Shown here in pieces: positions 1 to 11,900 of a stretch of DNA of 64,000 bases. This DNA is from Euryodendron excelsum (taxonomy: Eukaryota > Streptophyta > Magnoliopsida > Ericales > Pentaphylacaceae): the NCBI GenBank assembly GCA_033060915.1, contig CM065392.1:8397501-8461500 (forward strand), in the 5' to 3' direction. The notes beneath the pieces are model-generated. The model saw only the letters and a list, made by a program, of their open reading frames with translations. It was not told the DNA's origin and did not search any database. The translations under genes and the position numbers were made by a program. The stretch's first letter is position 1. Every line of letters begins with the position of its first letter.

Positions 1-709
1 AAGTGCTTTTCTTGCCTGTTTCAATCGCACCCAAAATGAATTTTATGTTAGCAAGGCATCTTTATTTCCATGTAGAAGGATTAACACGATCCAAACAGGG
101 GACCAGAATCAAACTGAGGTTGAATCAGACAGAAAATAACTCAACCGAAGTCTTTAAATTTTTTAAATTGTATACAAATAGAAGAATTAATGTGATTTGG
201 AACTAATATCTAAGCCAAAAATGAAATAAGGGTAATGAGAAACTCACAAGATGAGCCCTGTAAGCTGCTTGAATTTTAGTAGCAGCCAAATTCCGAGTCC
301 TCTTTTCGTACTCTTGGTAAGATTGAGGAACACCTGTGAGCTGGACAACCTCGGCTGCAGCCCGGGCAGCAGCAACCGCGGCCTCAGCTGCTGCTGCCGT
401 TGCAATGGCAACAGCCATAGCATGCTTTCTCTGCTCTTCTCTTGCCTCATTTATAATTGTGTGTGGTGCTGCAAGTGTTGGGTACTGCTTTGGCCTTAGC
501 CCTCCAAAAACCCATCTCCACCTCTTTGATTTCTGAAATTACCCCAAAAAAAAAAAAGGGAATAACTAGAGATCTTCACGCAAAAAGACTAATGATCAAT
601 TCAGAAGAACGTAAAAGAAGAGTGCAAAATCAACCTTTTCAGTCTTTGATTTTGGCTCAGAAACAAACAGCCTCTTCACCAAACTAAACCAGCTTCTTTT
701 CTTTCCCAT
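1..709 (-). CDS. IQ67-domain (IQD) calmodulin-binding protein, 5' part, cut by window edge
   Basis: Three exons are readable on the minus strand. Exon 1 (709-635) starts with [15 protein letters not shown], the typical IQD N-terminus. Exon 2 (532-248) carries [12 protein letters not shown], an Ala-rich helix ([20 protein letters not shown]) and [12 protein letters not shown], the start of the IQ67 domain. Exon 3 starts at base 15 and its first five codons, ARKAL, complete the IQ motif before the window ends. Introns (102 and 232 bp) are GT-AG and phase 0. The intron inside the IQ motif is a hallmark of the family. About 125 residues are present; the rest of IQ67 and the C-terminal domain lie outside. 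Family knowledge: IQD proteins bind calmodulin and act as scaffolds at microtubules, plasma membrane or nucleus. Which IQD member this is cannot be decided from the N-terminus. Confidence 0.9.
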
Positions 710-1517
710 TGAGAAGTCATGAGACCGCCGGTTTACTGAAGATTGTCTGTAAATCTTCAAACACATTTTTATTTTCAAAGAAAACTAATCAGCCATCTCT
801 CAAATCTGTAGAGCAGCTAAAGAGCAGAACCACCAATTTATTCGTAGGCAATTCAATATGACCAGTAGGACAAAGAAAGGAAGATTGAGAAATACACCAT
901 GAAGAAGCACAAATCACAGAGCAAACCTTTTCTTGCTCATCCTTTCTGAATAACTTTAGCCTATATAGAAGTCCACACCATACCTACCAAAACTATTTTT
1001 ATGGCAAGTAGAAAGCATATATATATAAATATATGAATATAACCAGATTCAAAGTGTATGGTGTTGCATTCGACACAGTGTGCATTCAACAGATATCATG
1101 AATCACATATAAATTTTGAGCTAAATATATACTGTTTCATTAAGCAAAGCAATCATATCATATAACATGATGAAGTGATTCAATTGATTATAATATGGAA
1201 TACCTTAAAGGCTTGAGTGTGTTCTTTGAATGACAGAGCAAATACATGGCCTCTAAAAGCATGTGAATTCAGAAAGTGCTTTGCTCTATTATCTTTAAAC
1301 CAACCCTAAATCCATTGAAGCTCTCCATCAAATGATGACAGTCTTGCAGGGCTTCTCCTCTTACAGTTGAATCTTAATTGCTCAAAGAAAGTGAGAGTGA
1401 AAGTAACTGTAAAGAGGAAGGCCTAACCATTGATCTTTCAATAATGCAGATTTTGTAAGTACTTTATGGTGACTTATTGAGAGTCTTCTTAAAAATCAAA
1501 TGGGGGCTCTTCTGACT

Positions 1518-1519
<2 letters not shown>

Positions 1520-1569
<50 letters not shown>
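1520..1569. repeat. (CT)n microsatellite
   Basis: About 24 uninterrupted CT units, 0.8 kb upstream of the IQD start codon. On the IQD sense strand this is a GA repeat. GA/CT tracts are common in plant promoters and 5' leaders and can bind BBR/BPC factors; any role here is inference. Confidence 0.95.
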
Positions 1570-1572
<3 letters not shown>

Positions 1573-2157
1573 AACTGTCATTTTCACAACTGCCACTGAC
1601 ACGTTCAAATGTCTGCTTTTATTAATTTACTAAAATGGCCTTACTGCATGTTTTCTTGGAGAAACCCAGGCAACTAACATATGGAAAATAGTGATTAGGC
1701 CTGATTATTATACAAAATTTCCATTTTGTGTACCTTTTTTTTTCATAAAATGGACTATATATTTAAGTTTTGTTACTGCTATATTTTCCAAACTACCTCC
1801 CAAAACTCCAAAATTTGGCAATCTTAAGTTTAACTCTGGCAACCACAAAGATGACTCAGTTGTTGGCTAGCACTCATGCTAAAGCATGTGGTGTTACGTT
1901 TGATCCTCCGTACATTCTTTGTGGCCAACTTTTATTCATGTAATATATGAAATTTACTTGGCTCGTGTGGACGGTGACCTACACAAACTTAAGAAAATAG
2001 TCCTACAGCAAAAAAGAAAAAGAAAAAACTAGGATTAACTATGACTTTGATATACATGATATAAGCATGTTCCATTTGCTGTTCTGGCAAAAAACAAACA
2101 AAAAAGAAGACGTTGTTGCACAAGTAGTAAGCTTCAGAGAATGGTTCTTGTTTCATC

Positions 2158-2272
2158 GCTTTTCAAACCTACCAAACAGCTTCATCATAAATGTCAAGAA
2201 CAACCACGTACTCACCCTTTTTTTTAATACCTTTTCAAACTTACCAAACAGCTTCATGATGTGTCAAGAATA
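2158..2272. repeat. Two-copy tandem duplication, about 70-bp period
   Basis: The phrase TACCAAACAGCTTCAT with its flanks occurs at about 2170 and 2242, each followed by a diverged GTCAAGAA. The copies are separated by a short T-rich stretch. Confidence 0.7.
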
Positions 2273-2548
2273 ACTAATGATATTTGTGAAAATTTTTGAT
2301 AGATGGGTCTGTTAGGATCTTCTCAATGGATTCTATTCTTTGCACACTAAATTATCATGTGGGGGCCCTTAGGAAATTGGTCCCACTCCCTTCAGATAAG
2401 CCATGTGAAGCTGTGAACATCTACCCAGCTTTTTACTCGGTAATTGTCCAAGTAATGGGTACTCTAGCACTTTCATTTCCAATCATGGCCCAGCATGAAA
2501 CAGATCCAGGAAAATGGGCCTCTGTATCTTGGCTATTGCTTCCCCTAA

Positions 2549-2576
2549 AGAGAGAGAGAGAGAGAGAGAGAGAGAG
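2549..2576. repeat. (AG)n microsatellite
   Basis: Fourteen AG units. It creates an artificial Arg-Glu repeat in a spurious open frame. Confidence 0.95.
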
Positions 2577-4052
2577 CGGGAAAGCATAAAAGTGGCTTTT
2601 GGCTGTTGCGCTGTTCAATAGCCCAAGAAAAGCTATCAAGGCAGAGAAAATTGTGCCCAAAAAGTGTTGTGGAAACTTTGCTTAATCAATTTAGGTAGCC
2701 ATGAGTTGTTTTGGTATAATGTCCTCCCTGAGATCAAACCCATCTTTTTCATAATCCTTGACAGCTTACCTTTTTAATCCAAGTTTTAGCTATTTAGTTG
2801 GTTCTTCATTGTATTTATTAACATCATAAAATTCTTTCAGCCAATAAAAATTTGATGTCTTAAAAACTCTCACTCAGATTTAGACCCTTAGCGTTAGCTA
2901 CATATATATAGGGATATAAAAAGGCATGGCGCTCCCGCCATGTAGAGTCTAAGGAGAATTACATATACGCAGCTATATCTATAATGATAATAAAAATGTT
3001 CTCTTAAATTTTTTTGAGCTTCATAGCAGAATCATAGGGTATAACCTCATCAACTTCATATCCGAAATATTTTTTGGTGACAAGTTGGATCAACTAATCA
3101 TCAACTAATTAAAAAACAACTTAAAATTCATGGATCATAACACTCTCAAACTAAATTATAGAACTAGAATGAGCAACTACTTGTCATTATAGTTTGCCAT
3201 CACTGTAGCTATGATTACACACACAAACCTCAATTGATAGCATTGATGCATTGCTTTCCTTATGCTATACTATATACATATATATATATAATTTCATATC
3301 AAATGTTGTGTTTTTAGTTGGGTTCATTCCCTTAGATTCTGCAACACACTCCTACCACCTTTATTAATCTGAATACTTAGGAGGGGGACCATAGAGGCTG
3401 CCTTAAAACAAAACTTTGGAAACCAAAAGGGAAACCAGCCATTAAATGATATATAATCATGAAGCATAGCCAGGTAAAGCAATGAATACAGGCCTGTGTG
3501 TGTATTTATGACAGTTGTTTCTTTCCTGATCATTTTAAATAGCAAAACCCTTGCCTGAACATTTAATTAGAAAAATGCAAACAAGCTGATGGAAGATGAA
3601 GAATATTATTATAGTCTTGATTAGATTAAAGGATTGGTCAGCTAATTAGTGCCGACACTTCACGGTGACCCGGGTGCATCAAATTTTCTCATTAATCTAT
3701 CTCGAGCATGGGCTTGAGCTCATTGGGATCAAACCACAATCTAATCATCCTTCATAACGAAGATATTCAATGACTAATAATCCTGCATATTCTATGTCTT
3801 ACAGCCAGTTTTTTCAAGTCCTAAATTCATCAACCCTGAAATCTCCATCAGAAATATCAAATTTTTATTAATTCTGCATATGCGTGAAGTAGATAATTAC
3901 AAGATATATACAAATCTACAGTTGTTTCTGGCTTATTTCTTGCCAGCCAACATCGATTACAAGATACATACATACATTACTATTGTATTTTGTTATTGTA
4001 TTTCCCTTCCCCTTTGGAAGAAAATTCAAAGAAAAAGTATGGAAGAGACATT

Positions 4053-5917
4053 TCAAGAGCTCAAGATAACTTCACTGTGTGATTGACCATCTTCCATCCT
4101 TATCCATGACTTGAGAGAGAAGGGCTGGGGAGTTATCTCCAAAACTCTAGCTCCTCTAGGCCAGTTTCCGTATCCACCATAACCGGTATGCCTAGCAAAG
4201 CACAGACATAATTTCTTGTAGGGGCAACACCAGTCTAATCCATGGTTGTGACCTACAAACATTGCCTGCCACCACGCAAAGGAACACAAAACATAAAACC
4301 ACATTTTCACCCACAAAGCACGGCCATAGGACCCCATTTTTCCATAGCCTAATCACACACATGGTGCATCCACCATGTAGGGCTTTTTAGAAACCCATTT
4401 CCTTTTTCCCATAAATGTTCTCATTATCTGTATAAAATTCAAAAGCCCAAAAAATTTTCTCCACATTACTCACTTCAACAATTCTTTGGTTTTTAACTTC
4501 AAAACTTTCAAGCACATTTTGCTAGTAGTTACACAAACTTAATAGTTTGGGTAGTTGGGATGTTACGTGGGAATAGAATTGGGAAGTATGACTCAACAGC
4601 CAAAGATTTGATAGACATAAAATCATAGTCAGCTGAATTTTGGATCGTCTAAGGTGACACTAGTTGCATCAATATGTGCATACGAATGAGTGTATAATTC
4701 TGTGTTCTCACCTTGACCGAAGGCCTTTCTTCAAGAAGTTTCATAATGCCCATTTCAGCTTCTTGAGCAGCAACCCTCTCCTTGTTAATTGAACCCACAC
4801 AAGACGAAAACAACATAACCATCGGAGCCACCTGCTTATAGGCTTTACTTGGTATATGCCAGAAGACCATCTCAGGCACTCTACACAATACAGCTACATT
4901 TGCCATTTTTGGTTTTCACAAAATATACAGAAACCAAAAATCTGAATAACATATACAGAAACCAAAAATCTAAATTCCATAAGCCTTTAGAGAAGTACTA
5001 ACATGTCACCCGAGAGTTATTAATTTTCTTTTGTACCAAACAAGGGAATATATAAGATTAGAAATTTCCATTCCTCCATTTTCTTGGCAACCAATGGCAT
5101 AAATGAAAGATCAGTTAGACTTTACGAACAGTCCGCTGCTTTTACTGTGAATAAGATGCAATCATTGAAGAAAAATTAATAGAGGGCTTGAGGATTCTTT
5201 TTTCTTTCCCCTACCTCAAATCAGGGTTAAGCTCTTTCGATTTGAGCTGGAACCATTCTGCTTGGGCTCTTGATATAACTTCTGGGTAGGAACCACCACC
5301 AGAATCCATAAAGTACATGAATGCCACTGGTGATTCAGGATCGGTTGATGATGAAAGTTTAAGAACATAATTGGATATGCTTGGCCAAAGCTCCTTAGGA
5401 CCAGTTTTAGAGTATGATAATGTATTCTGCCCAATCTCATTTCTCATCAGCTCCAATCGTTGTGTGCCTCTGAAGGCACAATCTTGTTCACCTTCATTAG
5501 TATTGACTTAAGAGAAGTAAATATGAAACATTCTAGATGCTTTTTTTAAAATGCTTTCATTCTACATTATCTAAGACAAACATGGAAGAAAGAGGAATCA
5601 TATCTCAAAACCACATAAAACACTTTGCCAGTTGGTGAAAACCAATTAGTTCTAACACGAAAGAAAAGAAAAAAAAAATCATTGAAATTCAAGTTGCATC
5701 AAAGGGAGACCAAAATAGTGCTTAAACGATGAATTCATTGAACTAAGAATTTAGTATAATTGACAAAGGTACCAAAAATCTGTCACTTGCATTCAATTTA
5801 CTTTTGGGGCGTACCTCATTAGATGACAAAGCACATAAATGCAATAATTAGTAAGTAAAGTTGCTATATTACCAAAATCAAATAACATCTATTTGCTTTA
5901 ATTGTACTAGCAAGGAA

Positions 5918-5954
<37 letters not shown>

Positions 5955-8900
5955 GTGGTCGTGGGTGGGGTGTTTGAAAATGATATTGTTCATATAGATA
6001 TTAGAGTTTCTGCCATCAAACATAATGTGAACATCATTTGGTTGGATACAAAATCGGGTCTAGAAAGGCCTGCTTTTTACACGAAAAATGACCTACAGGA
6101 TAAGGTTTTGTGAATGATATAAAAAAGTGGGGCATGATTATGTCATTTTGACAATATTTGTTGTGGCATATAAAAATGACACTTCATTTCAGTGACAATT
6201 ATTGTTGTACACACTGACATTTGAAATGGTATATAACGAGGCGTCAAATCGAAATGTTGAACTCGGTAAACAAATATGAACTAGGTTAATTTTTGGCAAA
6301 AACCCCAATCCCAATTTCATAGACTATTATCAAAGAACCTGCCAGTTTAAGGGATGTAATTTTGGTTATTGAAGATATTCTGCAAGACATCCAACCTGAT
6401 GAAATGAAGGAATAAGGGGTCTGTCAATTCTACATATGATCAGCTTTCTCCAGCTTTGTCATTAACTGTGGACTCACCTGAGAAAGAGGCATTTGCTGCA
6501 GGGCAATGAAGTTGAGGAATTCCACTGGCCGAAAACCACTCCATTGGCCACACAAATGGTGCATCATCATGGTTTCCAAACACACTAGCCCATGGAATGC
6601 CTTTAGCTCTTGTTGGAGAGATTGCTTGATCCCAATACAGGCTTGCATTTGCAATTGGCACGTTATTAGCCGTGACCCAAGATAAATTACAAAATCTGCT
6701 ATGCAATTGGGGTTAATTACAGAATTTAAATAGCAACCATAGCATGATTCCAATGATCATAGAGGAACTTATATCCATATATAATTTTCCAAAGTCTGTT
6801 TGTCAGGCCACACAAGCCAAATGGGTCACCAAGCCTCATTGCAGCCCAAAATTAAATTCTGCATGTCAAATCAGATCTAAGTCCACTTTAAAACTAATCA
6901 AAATGGGTAGGCTTAGTCTCCTATAGTTGAGAAAATGTGTAACGAAGACCATGAATCAAAGAATGATGATTGTCTTGTCTAAAGTTCTCTCAGGATCATG
7001 GATTGAATAGTGTTTTTATTGCGAAATTAGTATTATTTTTCACTATTTTTTATGATTTGGGGACGTTGCATTCATATACATAGCACTAAACTCTTTCAAA
7101 ATAGGTAACAGCTAAGCCTGTTCGCAGCATTCCTTCCAGTAGGCAGTAAGGATGTTCACAATTGTCTGTCTTTGCCTTTCACAACAGACAAATAAATAGA
7201 TAAACAGACTGACATTTTATTCAATAATTTATATTACAATGACTATTACATTGGATAGCCCATATAGAATTTTATGTTTTCGGAAAAGTGCAAAAGAAAT
7301 GGAGAGGGAAAGAGCCCAAAAAAATGGGGCAAGGCAAGCTTAAAGCATGGCAAAATGAACATGCGAAACATGGGAAACATAGAGTAATTTGTATATGATT
7401 CTAACATTACAAGTATGTCCAAATGTACTCATGAGTCACAACCTTAAGATATTTTATTTAATGCTAATAGTACCCATTGAGGATTTAATAATAAAAATGC
7501 ATTTAAGAAACTGTCGTGCAGACCTTTTTGAAATGAGCACCATTGGATATCTAATGGTGTTGGAAAGTGTTTCAAATTCCATTAGCATTAGATTTGCTAT
7601 TCTAGAGTTATATGTAAATTTTATTGAGTGTATTAGTTGGAGTCTAAGGAATTATATCGTTATCCAATAAGAAGGGCTTTAGGGTTCCATAAATAGTTAA
7701 CTAGGTTTAGAGTTGAGATTCAAGAGAGAGAATTTTAGGAGAAAGATAGTGGCTTGTAAGAGTAGAGAGTACTAAGGAACACCAAGGTTCCAATACGTCA
7801 TGTGTCCAGTGTCAGAAGACTCAAAACTGTGGTATTCCCGCAATACTCTCAACTGTCACCACTCAACTGATTTCACTCGTAAGTCTCAATTGAATACCCA
7901 TGTGTATATCTTATAAAGTCCCAAACCTTAAGTTCTTTGTTCTACAAGAACTACAGTTCCTTTAGCCCCAAGTAAACCCAAAAAAGAGCTTCCCCAAAAA
8001 GCTATAAAATAAATCTAAAATGGATTTAGGAATTTTAAATAAATATTAATAGAAGTATTTTTCACATTTTAGACAATTAAGGAATTATTTCCTCCGCCTC
8101 TTTTACCTTGGGCAGATATTTTTTGGTGGAACTGAAACAGATTTGTCACCCCTCCTCCTTTCCCTTCCATCTCGCATTCCCTTAACAAACCACGGAAAGT
8201 GCATCCTTCCCTCCCCTCTGCCGTCCCCCTTTCCATCCCTTTCCACCCTAGCGAACATAGTGTAAAGATTGTCTTCATTTCCCTCTACATTTGCCTATTG
8301 AAAAAGAAAATGGTAGAATAGGAAAATACTTGATATACTAGACTTGTTTAGGTAATTTTGTTTATTGACCAAATTTGAACAATAACCCGAAAATAAATTC
8401 AAGTTTGAAATTGAAAACCTAATTCTAAGGACATTTAAAGAAGTCACCTAAGATGACATGAGTACTCGTACATCTTTTCTACTTATCAAAATAAACTTGT
8501 ACACCTTTTATTTCAGATCAAAAAATTCAACCTTCCAACTAATTTTGAGATTAACCTGATGACACAAAATTTCAGGCTTAATTTTGTTATTAGTTTTTAT
8601 GACAGCCCAAAATATTGTATCAACCAAATTTCCCCTATTATTTCTTTTAATAATAGATTTTTAATATGTTAATTATATGGGAACACACCTCCAAATGGTT
8701 CTAAGAAACATTTGTTGATTACATCTCCACATATTTGGAAAATACCTCCTTTTAAAGAGAATAAAGGGAGAGAAAGAAAGAAAAAAAAAAAGAAGTACAA
8801 AAAACTGAAGGACCTCTATAGTCTTCTTCTAGCTCGCGGTCCCTTTACTTGGTGTAGGACCTCTATTTATAGGGAGGGTTATACAATTTGAATTTGGATT

Positions 8901-11900
8901 TTCCTTCAATAATTATAAATTTTCATATACTTTGACTAGTCTTATCATATACAGGGTTTTGTCCCATTTTTTTTTATATTGAAATATTTAAATGCATATA
9001 TATATATATTTAGGTCTTGCATTGCAAGATGCAATTAGAGGACACATCCTTTTTTATTTATCATTCAATTAGATTGAGACACTGGTCACCTTTTTAGGTG
9101 ATGTCTCATAATCAAATCTTAAAAGATTATTTTGAGTTTAACAAACTCATGAAGGTAAGGTGGGAAATTATCACCTATTATCTTCTTAATTTTCTTTCAA
9201 TTTAACAAAATCAAAAGATTATATGGTGGAAAATTATCAACTATAATCTTTTTTTTTTTTTTGTATAATAATAACATCTTATCCTTTTATTATAGGTAGG
9301 ACATTTTTCTTTTGATAGGTAAGAGGCTTTCTTATTAGGGAAACAGGGAGGGTGGTTGGGGTTTGAAACCCAGACCATGAGCTTAGCTGTACAAAGTCCT
9401 GATTAGAATATCCCACAACCCATGAATCTTACGTGATGGATCACTTTTTCATGTTTCATGTGGTGAGCCTTGACTGACCAGCCTCTTGTCAAATAATTCA
9501 TTAGACTTTTAGATTTACTCAATGGCCCAAGATAATTTATTGACCAAATTTTGTATGGACAATTTTGATGGGCTAATATTTCTTTTGGGTTGTTTAAATT
9601 TGGCTTCTAACATACCTACATCACATCGAAATAGTGAACAAAATTAGGTGAATAAACCCAGTACACGAAGCATTTTCCAATTGAAGAACGAATATTGTAA
9701 TTCAATCATTAGAGGAACAAAACCGGATACACTTTAAACTGCTCCTACCACCACCCTCCCAAAATATATAAAACCACCATGAAAATAGCCCTAAGATGCT
9801 CCATCTAAACATAGGTTAGGCCCAATCCCAAGGGATAGAAATTTTGGTCAAGAGCCAGCCTTCTAAGTGAAGGTTGTAGATTAAAAACACTCCTCTTAAA
9901 GCCAGGACCTTGTTAGTGGTTAAAAATAAAATAAAAAACTTGGGCCCACCAATTAGATGTTAATACAACCAAGGTGTGTGAAAATATCTTCTTTTGTGTG
10001 TGAAAATTTCTTCTAATATCCTAATGTTATGTTTGGTTAAATAGAAGGACAGAGCGGAGGGAGAAAAGTTACTTTCCTAGCAAAGTGAGTGAGAGAAGGG
10101 ATGAGAAAGGAGCAGAGGCTCCCTTTCTGCTCAGGCCACAAGGCACAAGTTTGCTACTCAGTAAGTACTCCACTTTCTATATATTGCTGGAGGTAACCCC
10201 CGTGATGCATAGGGTTAATGCAATCTTAAATAAGTAATAGATAACAACTAAGAAAGCGATTATCAATAGAAAAAAAGAACCACGTAATTAAGAATATTGT
10301 ATAATTACAAACACAAATGTTGCAACTCAAATAAGAAACAGATTGCGACACGCATAAAAAATCATCCAAAATCCAGAGTATTCATCAACTAAAACTAAAT
10401 ATGTTACAATAAAGAAAGAAAACCATTGTTTGCTAGGGAATAAGAAGGAATGCTAAACAATTAAAACTCTACATGTTGTTGTTCATCAAGCTCCAACATA
10501 CCTATTCCACTTGCAAAAAAAATGTTATTCTCAATTATATTCTTCCTAAATTATCTACCTGTATATAAATTGAAAGAGATTATTCTGGTTGAATAAAAGG
10601 TATCAAATTTTTTATTTTAGTATGTTTGTTTCCTGTTAGTCTTCATTGACCTATAAAATAGTAAGATAACTATTAAAATTATACCAAAGGAAGCCTAACT
10701 TAATAACTTAAGAGTGACAACATAATCACATATTATTGATATCGGCATAAGTTTTAACCATATAGATTGTGAAGAGCCACTGCATAAGTCATACATGAAG
10801 AGATAAGAGATTACTGTCGGACAACTACTCCTATCTTCCTGATTCCCATGAATCAGGTGAACATATTCCTTTTATATTATTTCTTCTTGTTTGGTTAATT
10901 ACCATAAACTTAAAGCGTAGACATTATATATTAGTATGAAATTCCTATGTATACATATAAGCCCCTTGGCTTATGTATTATCTCATATTTGTTTCCAGTG
11001 AAACCACAAAGTCATAACATCCCGCGATATCTTGTATCGCTACTTCGGCAAAGTAACACTTAGTGTAAGGGCAAAGGCTATCATAATATCAACTTTAATC
11101 GAAAAATCATGGCATACGTCTTCAAATGCATGAATAGACAATATTTATCTAACATCAGATATATGATTCCTCTATATGACTTGAAGCCTTATTATAATAT
11201 GATAAGAGGTTTTTTCCTTTCCATGGGCAGCCTTCCTACATATTGTCTCTCATTAATTACCATTCCATCCTTGGTGGCTGTGAGGATTGAAAAGATGAAG
11301 AGAGATTTTCTTTGATAATTATAAGAATTTAGTTTTTTCCCAGTGGTGGTGGCCTTTGCAGTCAACTCATGAAGTCTAGTGTTCAAAAGCTAGCGCCAAC
11401 ACACCTTCCCCATCTCCAATCTATGACAACTATATTCTTCATGTTCTCAAAAAAAAAAAGTATAACCATTAGAATGTTCAATTTTATGCATAGATAGTTG
11501 TAAAATTAGAAGAAAATAATATTAATGAGAAAATCAAACAAAAGAAAAGCACTAATTATGAACATAAATGATTTGGCAGTGTACAAAGCAACATGAATTC
11601 CAATCAAGGCAAGCATAGGTCATTTCACCATTCTTTGCATAACTAGAATTACAAATTAGGCTATGTAATGGATGAAGAGAGAGAAATAGTTAAATAAAAG
11701 CAAATGAAAAGTTTAGGCTTAGGCAAAAAGAGGTGATATATTTTGGAATGAGAAAATATAGATGATAGAATTTAAACGAGAAATTATAAAGAAAATTTTT
11801 TATTTTAACACTTCTCCTGGCCAATGAGGTGAACCTTTTTCAGGGGGTTCTCCACAACTAAATAGTTAAGAAAGAAGAAAAATTAGACAAATTGTCAAGA

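Larger units (their letters stand above)
710..4052. other. Region upstream of the IQD gene; no gene seen
   Basis: AT-rich DNA between the IQD start (transcribed to the left) and the 3' end of the PAP16-like gene. It should hold the IQD promoter and 5' leader. It contains a long CT microsatellite, an AG microsatellite and a short tandem duplication. A small perfect stem, CATGGCG/CGCCATG with a 4-base loop, lies near 2925-2942. No open frame here looks like protein; the frame at 2296-2589 owes its Arg-Glu run to the AG repeat. Confidence 0.6.

Noticed and set aside
251..499. Plus-strand frames over the IQD exon
   Set aside because: They are antisense shadows of the Ala-rich IQD exon; the minus strand has splice sites and family motifs.
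2296..2589. 97-residue frame ending in an Arg-Glu repeat
   Set aside because: The repeat comes from the AG microsatellite and the rest has no protein-like composition.
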